Below are positions 27,188 to 36,965 of a DNA stretch of 64,000 bases, piece by piece. Numbering within the stretch: position 1 is the first letter of the stretch; each line of letters opens with the position of its first letter. Source of the DNA: Flavobacterium panacis. Its GTDB lineage: Bacteria; Bacteroidota; Bacteroidia; Flavobacteriales; Flavobacteriaceae. The notes under the pieces are model-generated. The model ran no database searches and had not been told where the DNA came from. It saw only the letters and a list, made by a program, of their open reading frames with translations. The position numbers and the translations under genes are program-made. The DNA is taken from the NCBI RefSeq assembly GCF_024649945.1, contig NZ_JANKMS010000001.1:620001-684000 (forward strand). Direction: 5' to 3'.

Positions 27188-28612
27188 TTATTTTACATCA
27201 AACCATAGTTTGGTTGTCAACACATCTTTTCCTTGTACAGATATGGCATTTTGGTAATTAACTCCATTTAATGATTGCTCTGTTCCTGGGTAGAAAAAAC
27301 GTGAAGGAATCTTACCATCCAAAACTGTATTTGGTCCAGCAGTTAATACTGGATAATCTAATCTTCGCCATTCTGTAAAAGCATCTAAACCTTGTCCGAA
27401 GAAGGCAATCCATTTTTGAGTTCCGATTGATTTAGCGTAATTCGATGCATCATATTTTACACTTGCCTGATTAAGGTAATTGGTAATTGTTGTGGCATCG
27501 GTAATTCCAAACTGATTGAATGATGCTGTAATCGCATTTTTGTAAAGCTGTTCTGCATCTCCAGAAATAAAACCTCTTGCAGCAGCTTCTGCCAAATTGA
27601 ATAAGACTTCTGAATATGAATAAATTACCGCTGGTGATGTCGATGTCAAGAAATAAGTTCCTGGTTTTGATGTTTTAGCAAAACCTTGGCTATTGGCATC
27701 ACTGTTTGATAAACCGTTACCTCCACCAACGTATGTACCAACACTTGCATCTGATGGCAGTTGTGCGTAAACTGGTAAACGAGGATCTGAGAATTCTTTT
27801 AATTTATCTACCATAGTTTTCGAAATACGGAAATCATCACGAGTTTCAAACCAAGCCGAAGCCGGATTTTGTTGTGGTGAACTGATATACGTAAATTTAA
27901 ACGTATCGTTATTGCTTGCAAGTACTCCTGCTGCATCACTTGTCGCGTCAATTGCAGCTTGTTTAGCCAAAGCTGGTTCTTTATCAGAAATTCTTAAGGC
28001 AATACGCAAACGAAGCGAATTCACAAATCTTTTCCATTTCACAATATCTCCTTTGTAAACTAAATCACCCGTTACAGTACCGTTTGTTGTTGCTAATAAA
28101 GACTGAGCTTGTTTTAAATCTTCAAGCAAACCTGTATACACGTCTTTCTGACTGTCGTAAGCTGGTGTAACTTTCTGACCTGCTTCTTTATACGGAATAC
28201 TTCCGTAAGCATCTGTCAATAATAAGAATGTCCATGAACGCAATGTTAAAGCAATTCCTTTATAATTAGAATTGGCCTGAGCCTCAGGAAAATTAATAAT
28301 CGTATTCAAATCTGTAATTAAGGTTGCATAACCTGTATTCCATAAAGAAGTGAATGAAGTATTTGAAACATCGTATCTGTCTGGCTCTGTATACTGGATT
28401 TTAGCCCAATGCTGTACAAACAATAAAGACGAGTTAAAATTATTTGCATCTCCCCAATATAAGTCAGCTCCTTGTTTTAGTGTTCCTGTCAACAAGTAAG
28501 GCGCCAAAGGTGTTTCGGTTGCATTTGGATTCTTGTTGATATCATCCAACGTATCACTGCATGAAGTCAGTGTCAATCCAAATAAGAGTATATATGATAG
28601 CTTTTTTAGCAT
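27188..28612 (-). CDS. SusD-like outer-membrane lipoprotein (SusD-like_2 type)
   Basis: 474 residues, lipobox LTSC with C18. The N-terminus DDINKNPNATETPLAPYLLTGTLKQGADLYW and the segment LTDAYGSIPYKEAG are hallmarks of the SusD-like_2 (PF12771) subgroup, which usually serves peptide or other non-starch SusC transporters. It pairs with the SusC encoded 12 bases upstream and forms the surface lid. No degradative enzyme lies in this operon, so the substrate cannot be guessed. Confidence 0.93.
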   Translation of the reverse strand: MLKKLSYILLFGLTLTSCSDTLDDINKNPNATETPLAPYLLTGTLKQGADLYWGDANNFNSSLLFVQHWAKIQYTEPDRYDVSNTSFTSLWNTGYATLITDLNTIINFPEAQANSNYKGIALTLRSWTFLLLTDAYGSIPYKEAGQKVTPAYDSQKDVYTGLLEDLKQAQSLLATTNGTVTGDLVYKGDIVKWKRFVNSLRLRIALRISDKEPALAKQAAIDATSDAAGVLASNNDTFKFTYISSPQQNPASAWFETRDDFRISKTMVDKLKEFSDPRLPVYAQLPSDASVGTYVGGGNGLSNSDANSQGFAKTSKPGTYFLTSTSPAVIYSYSEVLFNLAEAAARGFISGDAEQLYKNAITASFNQFGITDATTITNYLNQASVKYDASNYAKSIGTQKWIAFFGQGLDAFTEWRRLDYPVLTAGPNTVLDGKIPSRFFYPGTEQSLNGVNYQNAISVQGKDVLTTKLWFDVK

Positions 28613-28624
28613 GATTTCGTGTTT

Positions 28625-31600
28625 TTAGAATTTAAGATTAACATTAAGACTGAAATTTCTGGTTGTTGGCAAAGACAAACTCTCTAAACCTTGTGCGTTT
28701 CCAGTATTGAAAGCCGTTTCAGGATCAATATTTGGTGCATCTTTGTAGATAAAGAACAGGTTACGACCAACTGCAGTAATGCTTGCTCCTTCTAATCCCA
28801 GCTTTTTAACAAATGACTTATTGAAATTGTAAGCCAGTTTTATTTCTCTCATTTTTACAAAAGTTGAACTATAGATATAAGCTTCGCTAATGTTGTATGA
28901 TGCTTTGTAATATTCCTGAGCACTGATTACGGTCTTGTTTGGAGTTCCATCATCGTATACTCCTTTAAACACCATACCATCATCATAGACTGTCGCTCCT
29001 GTTGGTGTAGTTCCGTTTACCAACGTTTTGGTTGTACCATCAATATAGTAACCTAAACCTCCATTCTCAGCACCACGTCCCGGAAGTGTAGAAGCTAAAA
29101 CTCCAGTGTATGTCCCAGTTCTGTTAGTTCCTGAGAAAATTTCTCCACCTACACTTGCATCAACAAGAAATGATAATTCAAGATTTTTGTAAGTCAATGT
29201 ATTGGTTACACCAGCTAGATAATCTGGAGTGTAATGCCCTAAAACTCTTTTTGTCGGATCTGCTTTTGGTAATCCGTTTGCTCCTACTACAATATTTCCG
29301 CTTGCATCACGTAAATAAGCTGTTCCGTAAAGTGCTCCGTAAGCTTGTCCTACAGATGCTAATACTTCAACACCTCCTGAAGAACCAATGGTATAGTTTT
29401 GAATTTGTTTCGCATAATCCAAAATTTCTACTTTACTTCTGTTTCTAGAATAATTTGCTCCAATGTTCCATTTGAAGTTTTCAGTTTGAATTGGACTTCC
29501 GTCTAATTGAATCTCAATACCACTGTTGTTAATTTTACCAGCATTTATCAACTGTGAATTATAACCACTTGCAGCTGTTGTTTTGATCTCCAAAATTTGA
29601 TCGAAACTGTTTGTGTTGTAATACGCAACATCAAAATGCAATCTGTTTTTCCAGAAAGTAGCTTCTAAACCAACCTCTGTTGAACGAGTTGTTTCTGGTT
29701 TCAGATTCTCATTTAATTTCTTTTGTGAAGAAGTCTGAATTGGATTTCCATCAAATGCAGTCTGGAAATTATAAATTGTTGATAATTGATATGGATCTGC
29801 ATCATTACCTACTTCAGACCAACCACCACGTAATTTTAAGAAATCAAGTGTGTTGCTTTTGATATTCAATGCTTCCGTTAAAATCAAACTTCCGTTAACC
29901 GAAGGATAGAAATAAGAACGGTTATTGCTTGGTAATGTTGATGACCAGTCATTACGTGCAGTCAGGTTCAAATAAGCATAATTTTTATAGCCTAATTGAG
30001 CTGAAGCATATGCACTATATACTCTTAATCTCGATAAATAATTCGATGATGTTAATGGATCTCTTGAATTAGTTAAAGTATATAAATCTGGTACAGCCAA
30101 ACGAGGCGCTTTTTGGTAATTGTTGGCGTCGCTATGATTACGAATATTGAATCCAGCAAGAGCATCTAAACTAAAATCATCGTTTAATTTTTTAGTATAA
30201 GTGAAAATACCTTCTGTATTTTGTTCATTTACCGTGTAAGCATCTTCAGCATATGATCCGAAAGGTGTTCCGTTTGTACCATATTTGATGGTGTACTTTC
30301 TTCTATCATTGTAATAATCAACTCCTGTACGGAATTTAAAGTTAAGCCCTTCAGCCAATTTAGCATCCAAATGAACATCACCAATAAAACGGTTACGTTG
30401 CTGACTTGTGGTATTGTAATAGGCATTCCAATATGGATTACTGTAGTAGCTGTTGTTCCAGTTTACGTCCCTGTTTCTTTCCAATTCATTGATATCAACC
30501 TGACGTCCGAACCAAAGAAACTGAAGCATTACACCTGCAGCACGGTTACCAGACGGTCCACCTGGTAAAGCTGGAGCATTCGTCGTAATATAGTTACCTG
30601 TAACTCCTACTCTTATGCTTTTTGAAATTTGATAGTTGGTATTAATTGTAAAGTTGGTTTTATTTACTTCACTATTGGGTACTGTTCCTAATTGCTTTTG
30701 ATTGTTTATTCCTAAACGGAAATCTGATTTTTCATCTGATCTAGCAACAGAAATACTGTTATCATAAGTCACACCAGTATTAAAGAAATCTTTCACATTG
30801 TTTGGATGCGCAACAAAAGGTACTGCCTGGCCATTTGAGAAAAATTGCGGAATAAGACGTCCATCCAATCTTGGTCCCCAGCTTTCATCTACACCATCAT
30901 TAATACCGCCTCCTTTTCCATCAACAAAGCTAAATCTTCCGTTTGAACCTTGTCCATAAGAGTTTTGAAAACTTGGTAATGTAGCCACCTGAGAAATTGT
31001 AATACCTGAATTTACTGTAATTCCTAATCCTTTTTGGCTTTTCCCAGATTTAGTCGTAATCAAAACAACACCATGTGCTGCACGTGAACCGTAAAGAGCG
31101 GCCGCGTTTGGCCCTTTCAATACTGTCAAAGTCTCGATATCATTTGGATTCAAATCGGCAATTGCATTTTTAAAATCACGAGTTGCGCCACCAAAGCTTC
31201 CTAACTGTGAGTTATCTACAGGAACTCCATCAACCACAAATAATGGCTGGTTGTTTCCTGCAATCGAAGTTTCTCCACGAATGATGATACGAGAAGATCC
31301 CATATCTCCTTGGGAGTTTGTAATACGAACACCTGCTAATTTTCCGCTAAGACTGTTTAAAAAGTTGGTTTCTTTTGTCTCGGCAATATCTTTGTTTTTA
31401 AGTGCTTGAGTTGTATATCCTAAAGACTTCTTTTCTTTTGAAATACCAAGCGCTGTAACTACAACTTCTGACAATTGATTTTGCTCTTCTGTAAGTTCAA
31501 TAACCACTGCATTTTTATCGACTACAACTTCTGCTTTTTTATAACCTAAATAACTTACGATTACGGTATAAGGAAATTTTTGTCCAGTCTGGAAGAAAAA

Positions 31601-31801
31601 CTTACCATCAAAATCGGTCTGAACACCGTGCGTAGTCCCTTTAATTACTACCGAAGCACCAATAACAGGATCTTTTGTAACCGCATCGATAATTGTTCCT
31701 TCAAGTTTAGACTGGATCAATGGTTTAGTTTCCTGCGCTGTAGCACCTATAGAAACCAATAAAATGCATAAACCAATATATCTGTTTAATATTTTTTTCA
31801 T
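28625..31801 (-). CDS. SusC-family TonB-dependent transporter without STN domain
   Basis: 1058 residues: signal peptide (to about A22); carboxypeptidase-like Ig domain (about 33-115, LEGTIIDAVTKDPVIGASVVIKG); plug with LFVVDGVPVDNSQLG and DIETLTVLKGPNAAALYGSRAAHGVVLITTK; barrel ending NFSLNVNLKF. Unlike the other two SusC proteins here it has no STN domain and no FecR or sigma gene nearby, so it is not controlled by transmembrane sigma signalling. Control may instead act through the long upstream region with palindromes. Confidence 0.95.
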   Translation of the reverse strand: MKKILNRYIGLCILLVSIGATAQETKPLIQSKLEGTIIDAVTKDPVIGASVVIKGTTHGVQTDFDGKFFFQTGQKFPYTVIVSYLGYKKAEVVVDKNAVVIELTEEQNQLSEVVVTALGISKEKKSLGYTTQALKNKDIAETKETNFLNSLSGKLAGVRITNSQGDMGSSRIIIRGETSIAGNNQPLFVVDGVPVDNSQLGSFGGATRDFKNAIADLNPNDIETLTVLKGPNAAALYGSRAAHGVVLITTKSGKSQKGLGITVNSGITISQVATLPSFQNSYGQGSNGRFSFVDGKGGGINDGVDESWGPRLDGRLIPQFFSNGQAVPFVAHPNNVKDFFNTGVTYDNSISVARSDEKSDFRLGINNQKQLGTVPNSEVNKTNFTINTNYQISKSIRVGVTGNYITTNAPALPGGPSGNRAAGVMLQFLWFGRQVDINELERNRDVNWNNSYYSNPYWNAYYNTTSQQRNRFIGDVHLDAKLAEGLNFKFRTGVDYYNDRRKYTIKYGTNGTPFGSYAEDAYTVNEQNTEGIFTYTKKLNDDFSLDALAGFNIRNHSDANNYQKAPRLAVPDLYTLTNSRDPLTSSNYLSRLRVYSAYASAQLGYKNYAYLNLTARNDWSSTLPSNNRSYFYPSVNGSLILTEALNIKSNTLDFLKLRGGWSEVGNDADPYQLSTIYNFQTAFDGNPIQTSSQKKLNENLKPETTRSTEVGLEATFWKNRLHFDVAYYNTNSFDQILEIKTTAASGYNSQLINAGKINNSGIEIQLDGSPIQTENFKWNIGANYSRNRSKVEILDYAKQIQNYTIGSSGGVEVLASVGQAYGALYGTAYLRDASGNIVVGANGLPKADPTKRVLGHYTPDYLAGVTNTLTYKNLELSFLVDASVGGEIFSGTNRTGTYTGVLASTLPGRGAENGGLGYYIDGTTKTLVNGTTPTGATVYDDGMVFKGVYDDGTPNKTVISAQEYYKASYNISEAYIYSSTFVKMREIKLAYNFNKSFVKKLGLEGASITAVGRNLFFIYKDAPNIDPETAFNTGNAQGLESLSLPTTRNFSLNVNLKF

Positions 31802-31840
31802 TATTTCATTTTAGTTTAATAAATAAGGATTAAATCAAAA

Positions 31841-31922
31841 GGAGATAATCTCCAGCTGTTTTCCTTTTTGAGATGTATAAATTCTTTAAGCTTGACCATT
31901 TCTGAAGCAAATTAGAAATGGT
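31841..31922 (-). promoter_or_regulatory. paired palindromes upstream of susC
   Basis: GGAGATAATCTCC (31841-31853, a 6-bp inverted repeat around one base) lies 40 bases before the SusC start. ACCATTTCT (31895-31903) and AGAAATGGT (31914-31922) form a 9-bp perfect stem with a 10-base loop further upstream. They may be an operator or 5'-leader structures. The rest of 31802-32434 is AT-rich with no credible gene. Confidence 0.4.
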
Positions 31923-32434
31923 ATAGTTTCTATCTGCAACGCATTCGTTTTTTCATTTTTCTTCTTTTTTATTTGATTAGTATTATTTCGATTGGCCTAT
32001 AAAAGATCTGCCCTATTACTAAGGTTTCTCTCTAATAAATATTTGGTGTAAATTGGGAATTGAAGACTTTTAACAGAAGCTGCACATGAGATGCAAACAG
32101 CTAAATGATTTCTGTTTGTTTGAAACTGGGATGTTTTTACTTGTCTTCATTATTGGAAATTTTAAACTCTACTAATTTGATAGAACAAAAGTATATTAAA
32201 ATTTTAAATATGAAAGTATTACAGCCATTTTTTTGCAAAAAAAATGTTAACGAAAACGATAACTTATTTTTAAATAATTAAAAATCAAATATTTATAAAT
32301 TCAAATAAATTTTATCCTTAATAAGAATTTTACTAATCCAAAGTAATTTGCAGGTAGAAAAAGCAATTTAAAGGACGATTTTAAAAGAAATAGTACACTT
32401 TAAATTTTTAGAAGAATTTCGAATATTGACAAAA

Positions 32435-32466
32435 AAAAATGCCAAACCTTTCGGCTTGGCATTTTT
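32435..32466. terminator. intrinsic terminator hairpin
   Basis: AAAAATGCCAA pairs with TTGGCATTTTT (11 bp) around a 10-base loop, with A and T runs on the two sides. It lies about 110 bases past the DUF3347 stop codon on the minus strand and probably ends the third SusCD operon. Confidence 0.75.
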
Positions 32467-32518
32467 CCTCTTTTTGACTGTTTTTAATTGTTACAGAAAA
32501 AAATATAGTAGAAACGAC

Positions 32519-32548
32519 AAATACGGCCCCTTTCAGAATACCGTATTT
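32519..32548 (-). terminator. hairpin just after the DUF3347 gene
   Basis: AAATACGG pairs with CCGTATTT (8 bp, 14-base loop), 27 bases after the stop codon on the minus strand. It has no long U run, so it may be an RNA-stabilising or first-stage terminator before the stronger hairpin at 32435-32466. Confidence 0.5.
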
Positions 32549-32574
32549 ATCAAACTAATTCAAATTAAAAAAAA

Positions 32575-33096
32575 CTACAAACTTGCTTTTACTTCACCGC
32601 AAGTCAGCATATTTTTTGGATAATAAGGATTTTTAATTTCTTTACTATCACTTGTCCACACAGCGCCTGTCATTGGGCAAACCTGAAGGTATAATGTCTC
32701 ATCTGCTGCTTTAAATTTTGCAGCCTGATCCCAATATTTTACAGAAAGTGTTTCAAAAATTTTACGTTGTTTATTGATGTTTTTAACCGCTGTAAGCTGT
32801 GTTGCCAATTCAATAAGTTCTCTTCTTGATGTTGTGGCTGCATTCATATTTTCAAGACTTAATTTTTTAAACTTGAAGTTTTTTAATGAATTTTTCAAAG
32901 CCTCTGCATTTTTAACCACCGCAAGACTGTCTGAAGTTAAAAAGCTGTTTTTCAAAGCCAGGTAATTTTTTGTAATTTCTTTCTTTTCAGCTTCGCGTTT
33001 TGCTACTAATTCTGGAACAACTTCTTCTTTTGATGTTAACTGTGCTTGTGCTAAACCGCTTAAGAAAACGAATGCTATAACTAATACTTTTTTCAT
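32575..33096 (-). CDS. secreted DUF3347-type protein
   Basis: 173 residues: signal peptide to about A18, a helical body, and the C-terminal motif LQVCPMTGAVWTSDSKEIKNPYYPKNMLTCGEV. That motif is the signature of DUF3347, a domain often found with copper/silver efflux proteins, where the conserved Cys/Met are thought to bind metal. The start codon overlaps the stop of the upstream metalloprotease (ATGA, 4-base overlap), so the two are translationally coupled. A role as metal carrier or small partner of the protease is inference. Confidence 0.8.
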   Translation of the reverse strand: MKKVLVIAFVFLSGLAQAQLTSKEEVVPELVAKREAEKKEITKNYLALKNSFLTSDSLAVVKNAEALKNSLKNFKFKKLSLENMNAATTSRRELIELATQLTAVKNINKQRKIFETLSVKYWDQAAKFKAADETLYLQVCPMTGAVWTSDSKEIKNPYYPKNMLTCGEVKASL

Positions 33097-35531
33097 GATG
33101 TAGGTTTATCTAATTTGTTTATAATTTTATCAATGTCAAGTAAAATACTTTCGAAATGATCTTTGTTGATTCCGGTTGCTGTACCCATCAGCTTTGTGAT
33201 GTCTGATTTTAATTTTAAAAGATGTTGTCTTCCATACAATCTGATATCACTTCTTTGTGCTGTGTTTAACGCTTTTCCTGGTTCTACTTCTTTTGGCAAT
33301 AAAAGCATTCCCATTTTTTCGATGTAACCACGTTGCAAACTTCTTCTGTAATAATCTTGTTGTTCGTCTCCGCTGAATTTCACCCAAACCGTCTGTTGTA
33401 AATCGTTTAAGAATTCAGGAACTGTATAAGCTCCTTCAAATTGCATCGATTTCAAACTGATGTTGTAAAGCATTCCAGGGCTTAAAAGCATGTTTAAAAC
33501 CTGATTCTGCTGATCTGAAATTTGTTCTTCTCTTTTCATCGGAATCAGCTGATCGATTTCAGCTGGATACATCCAAAGTGGCGCAACAAATAATTGTCTT
33601 CCTAAATAATCAATTGCTGCTTTTACTTTTGCTTTTGGAACTGGTTTGTAAACAATACCTTTTTCATCAACCGTTCTTTTTGTCACATAATTGTTTCCAA
33701 TATTTTTAAGCACATGATACAAATACGTACTGTATTGTCTTACCACTGCTTTGTGCATATCTTCCAAATTATCGTATTTATCATTTGGCTGGTATGTCCA
33801 TTGAATTAGATTAGGAACAACACGTTTCAGGTTTTTGATTCCGTAATCACTTGCTAAAACTGAATCGTCTCCAAGATCTTCCGTCTGACTTCTCGGATCT
33901 TCTTCTTTTCCTTCTCCTCCAAACCATAATTTTGGATTCGCAGCTAAACTATCAGTCGTTAATTTTGCTAATAATTTTTCTTCATCAAATTCATCTTTAG
34001 CATTTGGATAATATCCATACCCCCATTGAATTGCCCATTTATCGTACATTCCGATTCTTGGATAAATTCCTTTCGGACTAATATTGTCTTCTGGTTGCGC
34101 TACATAATTAAAACGAGCATAATCCATAATCGAAACGGTGTGACCATTTGCTTCTACCCATTTCTTGTCACGAAGTTTTTCTACCGGAGTAGCACTACTC
34201 GCCCCCATATTATGACGTAAACCAATCGTATGTCCAATTTCGTGAGAAGAAACAAAACGAATCAATTGTCCCATTAATTCATCATCCAAATGCATTTTTC
34301 GAGCTCTTGCGTCTAGTGGTCCTGCTTGAATCATGTACCATCTTTGTACTAATTTCATCACATTGTGGTACCAGCCTACGTGACTTTCGATAATTTCTCC
34401 ACTTCTTGGATCACTCACTCTTGGTCCGTAAGCGTTTGGAGTTTCTGAAGCATAATATCTAACTACAGAATATCTTGCATCTTCAAGACTCATCGTTTTA
34501 TCATCTTCTGGCCATTCTTTACCTACAATTGCATTTTTAAATCCAGCGGCTTCAAAAGCTTTCTGCCAGTCGTTGATACCTGCAATTAAATAAGGTCTCC
34601 ATTTTTTTGGCGTTGCAGGATCGATATAATACACAATTTGTTTTTTCGGCTCAACCAATTCGCCTCGCAAATACTTTTTAACGTCTTTATCTTTAGGTTC
34701 TAAGCGATAACGCTGTACAATATATTTGGTTTGAGCACGCTGTTCATCATCATCAAACAAAACATATTTATTAGCAAAATAACCTACTCTTTCATCAAAG
34801 AAACGTTTACGCATTGGCGTTTTTGGAAGCAATACAATTGAAGTGTTTAATCTTAACGTAATACTTCCGCTGCTTTCTGTAGAACTCGTGTACGTTTTTG
34901 TCGTTTTTACTTCAATATTGATTGGATAGGTATCTACACTTTCAATAAAAGATTTATCATCTGCAATAGAAGTTAACTTTTTCTCTGTCTTTTCTTTTCC
35001 TTGAATAGAAAACATTGCATTTTCTTTTTTGAAAAGATCCGTTACGTCCACTACGACATCTTTAGTATCAGGATTAGTAGTTTTTATGAGAAGTGCCGCT
35101 ACAATCGGATTTTCGTTACTTCCTGCTAATGCTTTCGCTAACATTGAATCGGCAGAACGAACATCTTGTCTGTATTGTAATGATCTTAAAAAGACCATGT
35201 TATTGGCTCCTTTTTCAAAATAAATAGTCTGTTCGTTGGCTTTTTCTCCACCAAAACTTTTAAAACCTTCTGGTGTTGAAAGATATCTTGTTACCACCAA
35301 CATATAGCGATTAAACAAGCTATCTGGAATTTGAAAATAATATTTCGTATCCACCTGACTAATCGTAAAAAGACCTGATTTGTTTTTGGCCTTATCTGTA
35401 ATGACTTTGTTGTAAGCCAGCATGCCTCCTTTTGGTGTTGCGGCAGTACTGTCAGCTTTTTTTTCTGGAGTTTGAGCAAAACCATGCTGTCCGGCAGACA
35501 GCATGATTAGTAAAATAATTAACTTTTTCAT
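33093..35531 (-). CDS. secreted zinc metalloprotease of the DUF5117/DUF5118 type
   Basis: 812 residues with a signal peptide (to about A19). An N-terminal DUF5118-like strand region is followed by a DUF5117-like domain (about 85-300) and a metzincin-type catalytic region with SHEIGHTIGLRHNMGAS near residue 430, i.e. HExxHxxGxxH with three His ligands. SIMDYARFNYVAQP further on contains the Met-turn candidate. Such proteins occur beside SusCD pairs in Bacteroidota and are taken as periplasmic or surface proteases. It lies 5 bases after SusD and probably cleaves the peptide or protein substrate imported here. Confidence 0.9.
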   Translation of the reverse strand: MKKLIILLIMLSAGQHGFAQTPEKKADSTAATPKGGMLAYNKVITDKAKNKSGLFTISQVDTKYYFQIPDSLFNRYMLVVTRYLSTPEGFKSFGGEKANEQTIYFEKGANNMVFLRSLQYRQDVRSADSMLAKALAGSNENPIVAALLIKTTNPDTKDVVVDVTDLFKKENAMFSIQGKEKTEKKLTSIADDKSFIESVDTYPINIEVKTTKTYTSSTESSGSITLRLNTSIVLLPKTPMRKRFFDERVGYFANKYVLFDDDEQRAQTKYIVQRYRLEPKDKDVKKYLRGELVEPKKQIVYYIDPATPKKWRPYLIAGINDWQKAFEAAGFKNAIVGKEWPEDDKTMSLEDARYSVVRYYASETPNAYGPRVSDPRSGEIIESHVGWYHNVMKLVQRWYMIQAGPLDARARKMHLDDELMGQLIRFVSSHEIGHTIGLRHNMGASSATPVEKLRDKKWVEANGHTVSIMDYARFNYVAQPEDNISPKGIYPRIGMYDKWAIQWGYGYYPNAKDEFDEEKLLAKLTTDSLAANPKLWFGGEGKEEDPRSQTEDLGDDSVLASDYGIKNLKRVVPNLIQWTYQPNDKYDNLEDMHKAVVRQYSTYLYHVLKNIGNNYVTKRTVDEKGIVYKPVPKAKVKAAIDYLGRQLFVAPLWMYPAEIDQLIPMKREEQISDQQNQVLNMLLSPGMLYNISLKSMQFEGAYTVPEFLNDLQQTVWVKFSGDEQQDYYRRSLQRGYIEKMGMLLLPKEVEPGKALNTAQRSDIRLYGRQHLLKLKSDITKLMGTATGINKDHFESILLDIDKIINKLDKPTS

Positions 35532-35536
35532 CTAAA

Positions 35537-36961
35537 TTAAAATGGGACTTTTTCGTCTGTGTTTAATGTCAATTTCGGGTTCTTTTGTAAAACCGATAAA
35601 GGAAATGGTATAATGTACAATCTAGAATTAGGCTGTAACGTATATGTTTTTTGAGGAACAGTTTTGTTTACTAATGGAAATACTCTCGTAATTGTTTTAG
35701 CATATTCTGTTTCCGTGTTTAATCTCTTCAAATCGAAGAAACGGTTAAATCCTAAAAGCAATTCTTTTCTTCTTTCGTTAATAACCAAATCCATTGTTTC
35801 TTTTCTTGTCGCTGGAACAGTTAAATCAACCGTACCAGAAAGAATGCGTTTTGCTCTTAAAGTATTTAAAACCGAAACTGCTTCAGTAAACTTGTTATCT
35901 CTCGCATAACATTCGGCTAGAATTAAATATACTTCAGTGGTTTTCATACCAACAGTTGGATAGAAAAATCTGGTGTACTGAGTTGCCCAATAAGCTGTAC
36001 CTGAACCTTGATCTAAATTGGTTGTACTTGTAGAATTGAAAAACAAATTAAAACGTCCATCATTTGTACCAAATAAAGTTCTTAATTCTGGACTGATGAT
36101 GTAACTCTGCGCAAAGTTCATTTCATTGTAACCTGTCATGTACATGTAGCTCAATACTTCTACGTTACTTGCCGCTGGAACAGCAACCGAAGTTGGTCCG
36201 CCTTGCTTGTTATATGCTACTAAATCAAATATTTGATTGTTATAACTAAGTGATTTTTCTGCTGCTGCTTGCGCTTTAGCAATTTCACGTCTAAATAAAT
36301 GCACTTTAGCTTTAAACGCATACGCAAATGCTAATGACGGATGATAAACATCTAGTGGTTTTTCTTTTAAATGCGGTAACGCGTCTTCGATATCTTTCTG
36401 AATAAAATCGTAAACCTGAGCAACAGTAGATTTTGAAGGTTGTGCTTCTAAATCAAATTTATCCATGATACAGATTCCGCCATCTGTAGATGCAGTCTGC
36501 GGATCATATCCTTTTGCATACGTATTTACTAATAAAAAGTGATCATAAGCTCTGAAAATTTTAGCTTCGGCTTTTGCCAATTGTTTGATACTTTCATCTC
36601 CTTTACTATTATCCACTAATGAAATAATAGTATTCCATCTGTTGATATAACTATAAGCTTGGTTGTAAAAACTTGAACCTGTCAATAATGAAACTCTGTC
36701 TACACTTTCATCAAAAGTAAAATTAAGAATATCAATATTTGGAGTTCTTCCAATTACATTTGCTTCTCTCATCCATTGATCGTCTGACAAATATTGAAAG
36801 TTATTGATTGGATAACCTCTATTTGGCAATGATACTAATTCAAGAAATTGTTCAGGAGTTTCAATAACCAAAGCTCCTTTAGGCGTGATTTCTGTATAAT
36901 CGTCACATGATGAAATAGTTAACATCATCAAAGACAGAACTGTTATATATATCTGTTTCAT
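35537..36961 (-). CDS. SusD/RagB-family lipoprotein (third pair)
   Basis: 474 residues from ATG 36961, which gives a normal lipoprotein signal MKQIYITVLSLMMLTISSC (C19). The alternative ATG at 36988 would overlap the end of susC and prefix nine residues. SusD motifs: AKAEAKIFRAYDHFLLVNTYAKGYDP and VINERRKELLLGFNRFFDLKRLN. It starts 4 bases after SusC and is followed by the metalloprotease. The partner protease suggests a peptide or protein ligand, as for RagAB. Confidence 0.93.
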   Translation of the reverse strand: MKQIYITVLSLMMLTISSCDDYTEITPKGALVIETPEQFLELVSLPNRGYPINNFQYLSDDQWMREANVIGRTPNIDILNFTFDESVDRVSLLTGSSFYNQAYSYINRWNTIISLVDNSKGDESIKQLAKAEAKIFRAYDHFLLVNTYAKGYDPQTASTDGGICIMDKFDLEAQPSKSTVAQVYDFIQKDIEDALPHLKEKPLDVYHPSLAFAYAFKAKVHLFRREIAKAQAAAEKSLSYNNQIFDLVAYNKQGGPTSVAVPAASNVEVLSYMYMTGYNEMNFAQSYIISPELRTLFGTNDGRFNLFFNSTSTTNLDQGSGTAYWATQYTRFFYPTVGMKTTEVYLILAECYARDNKFTEAVSVLNTLRAKRILSGTVDLTVPATRKETMDLVINERRKELLLGFNRFFDLKRLNTETEYAKTITRVFPLVNKTVPQKTYTLQPNSRLYIIPFPLSVLQKNPKLTLNTDEKVPF

Positions 36962-36965
36962 TTTT

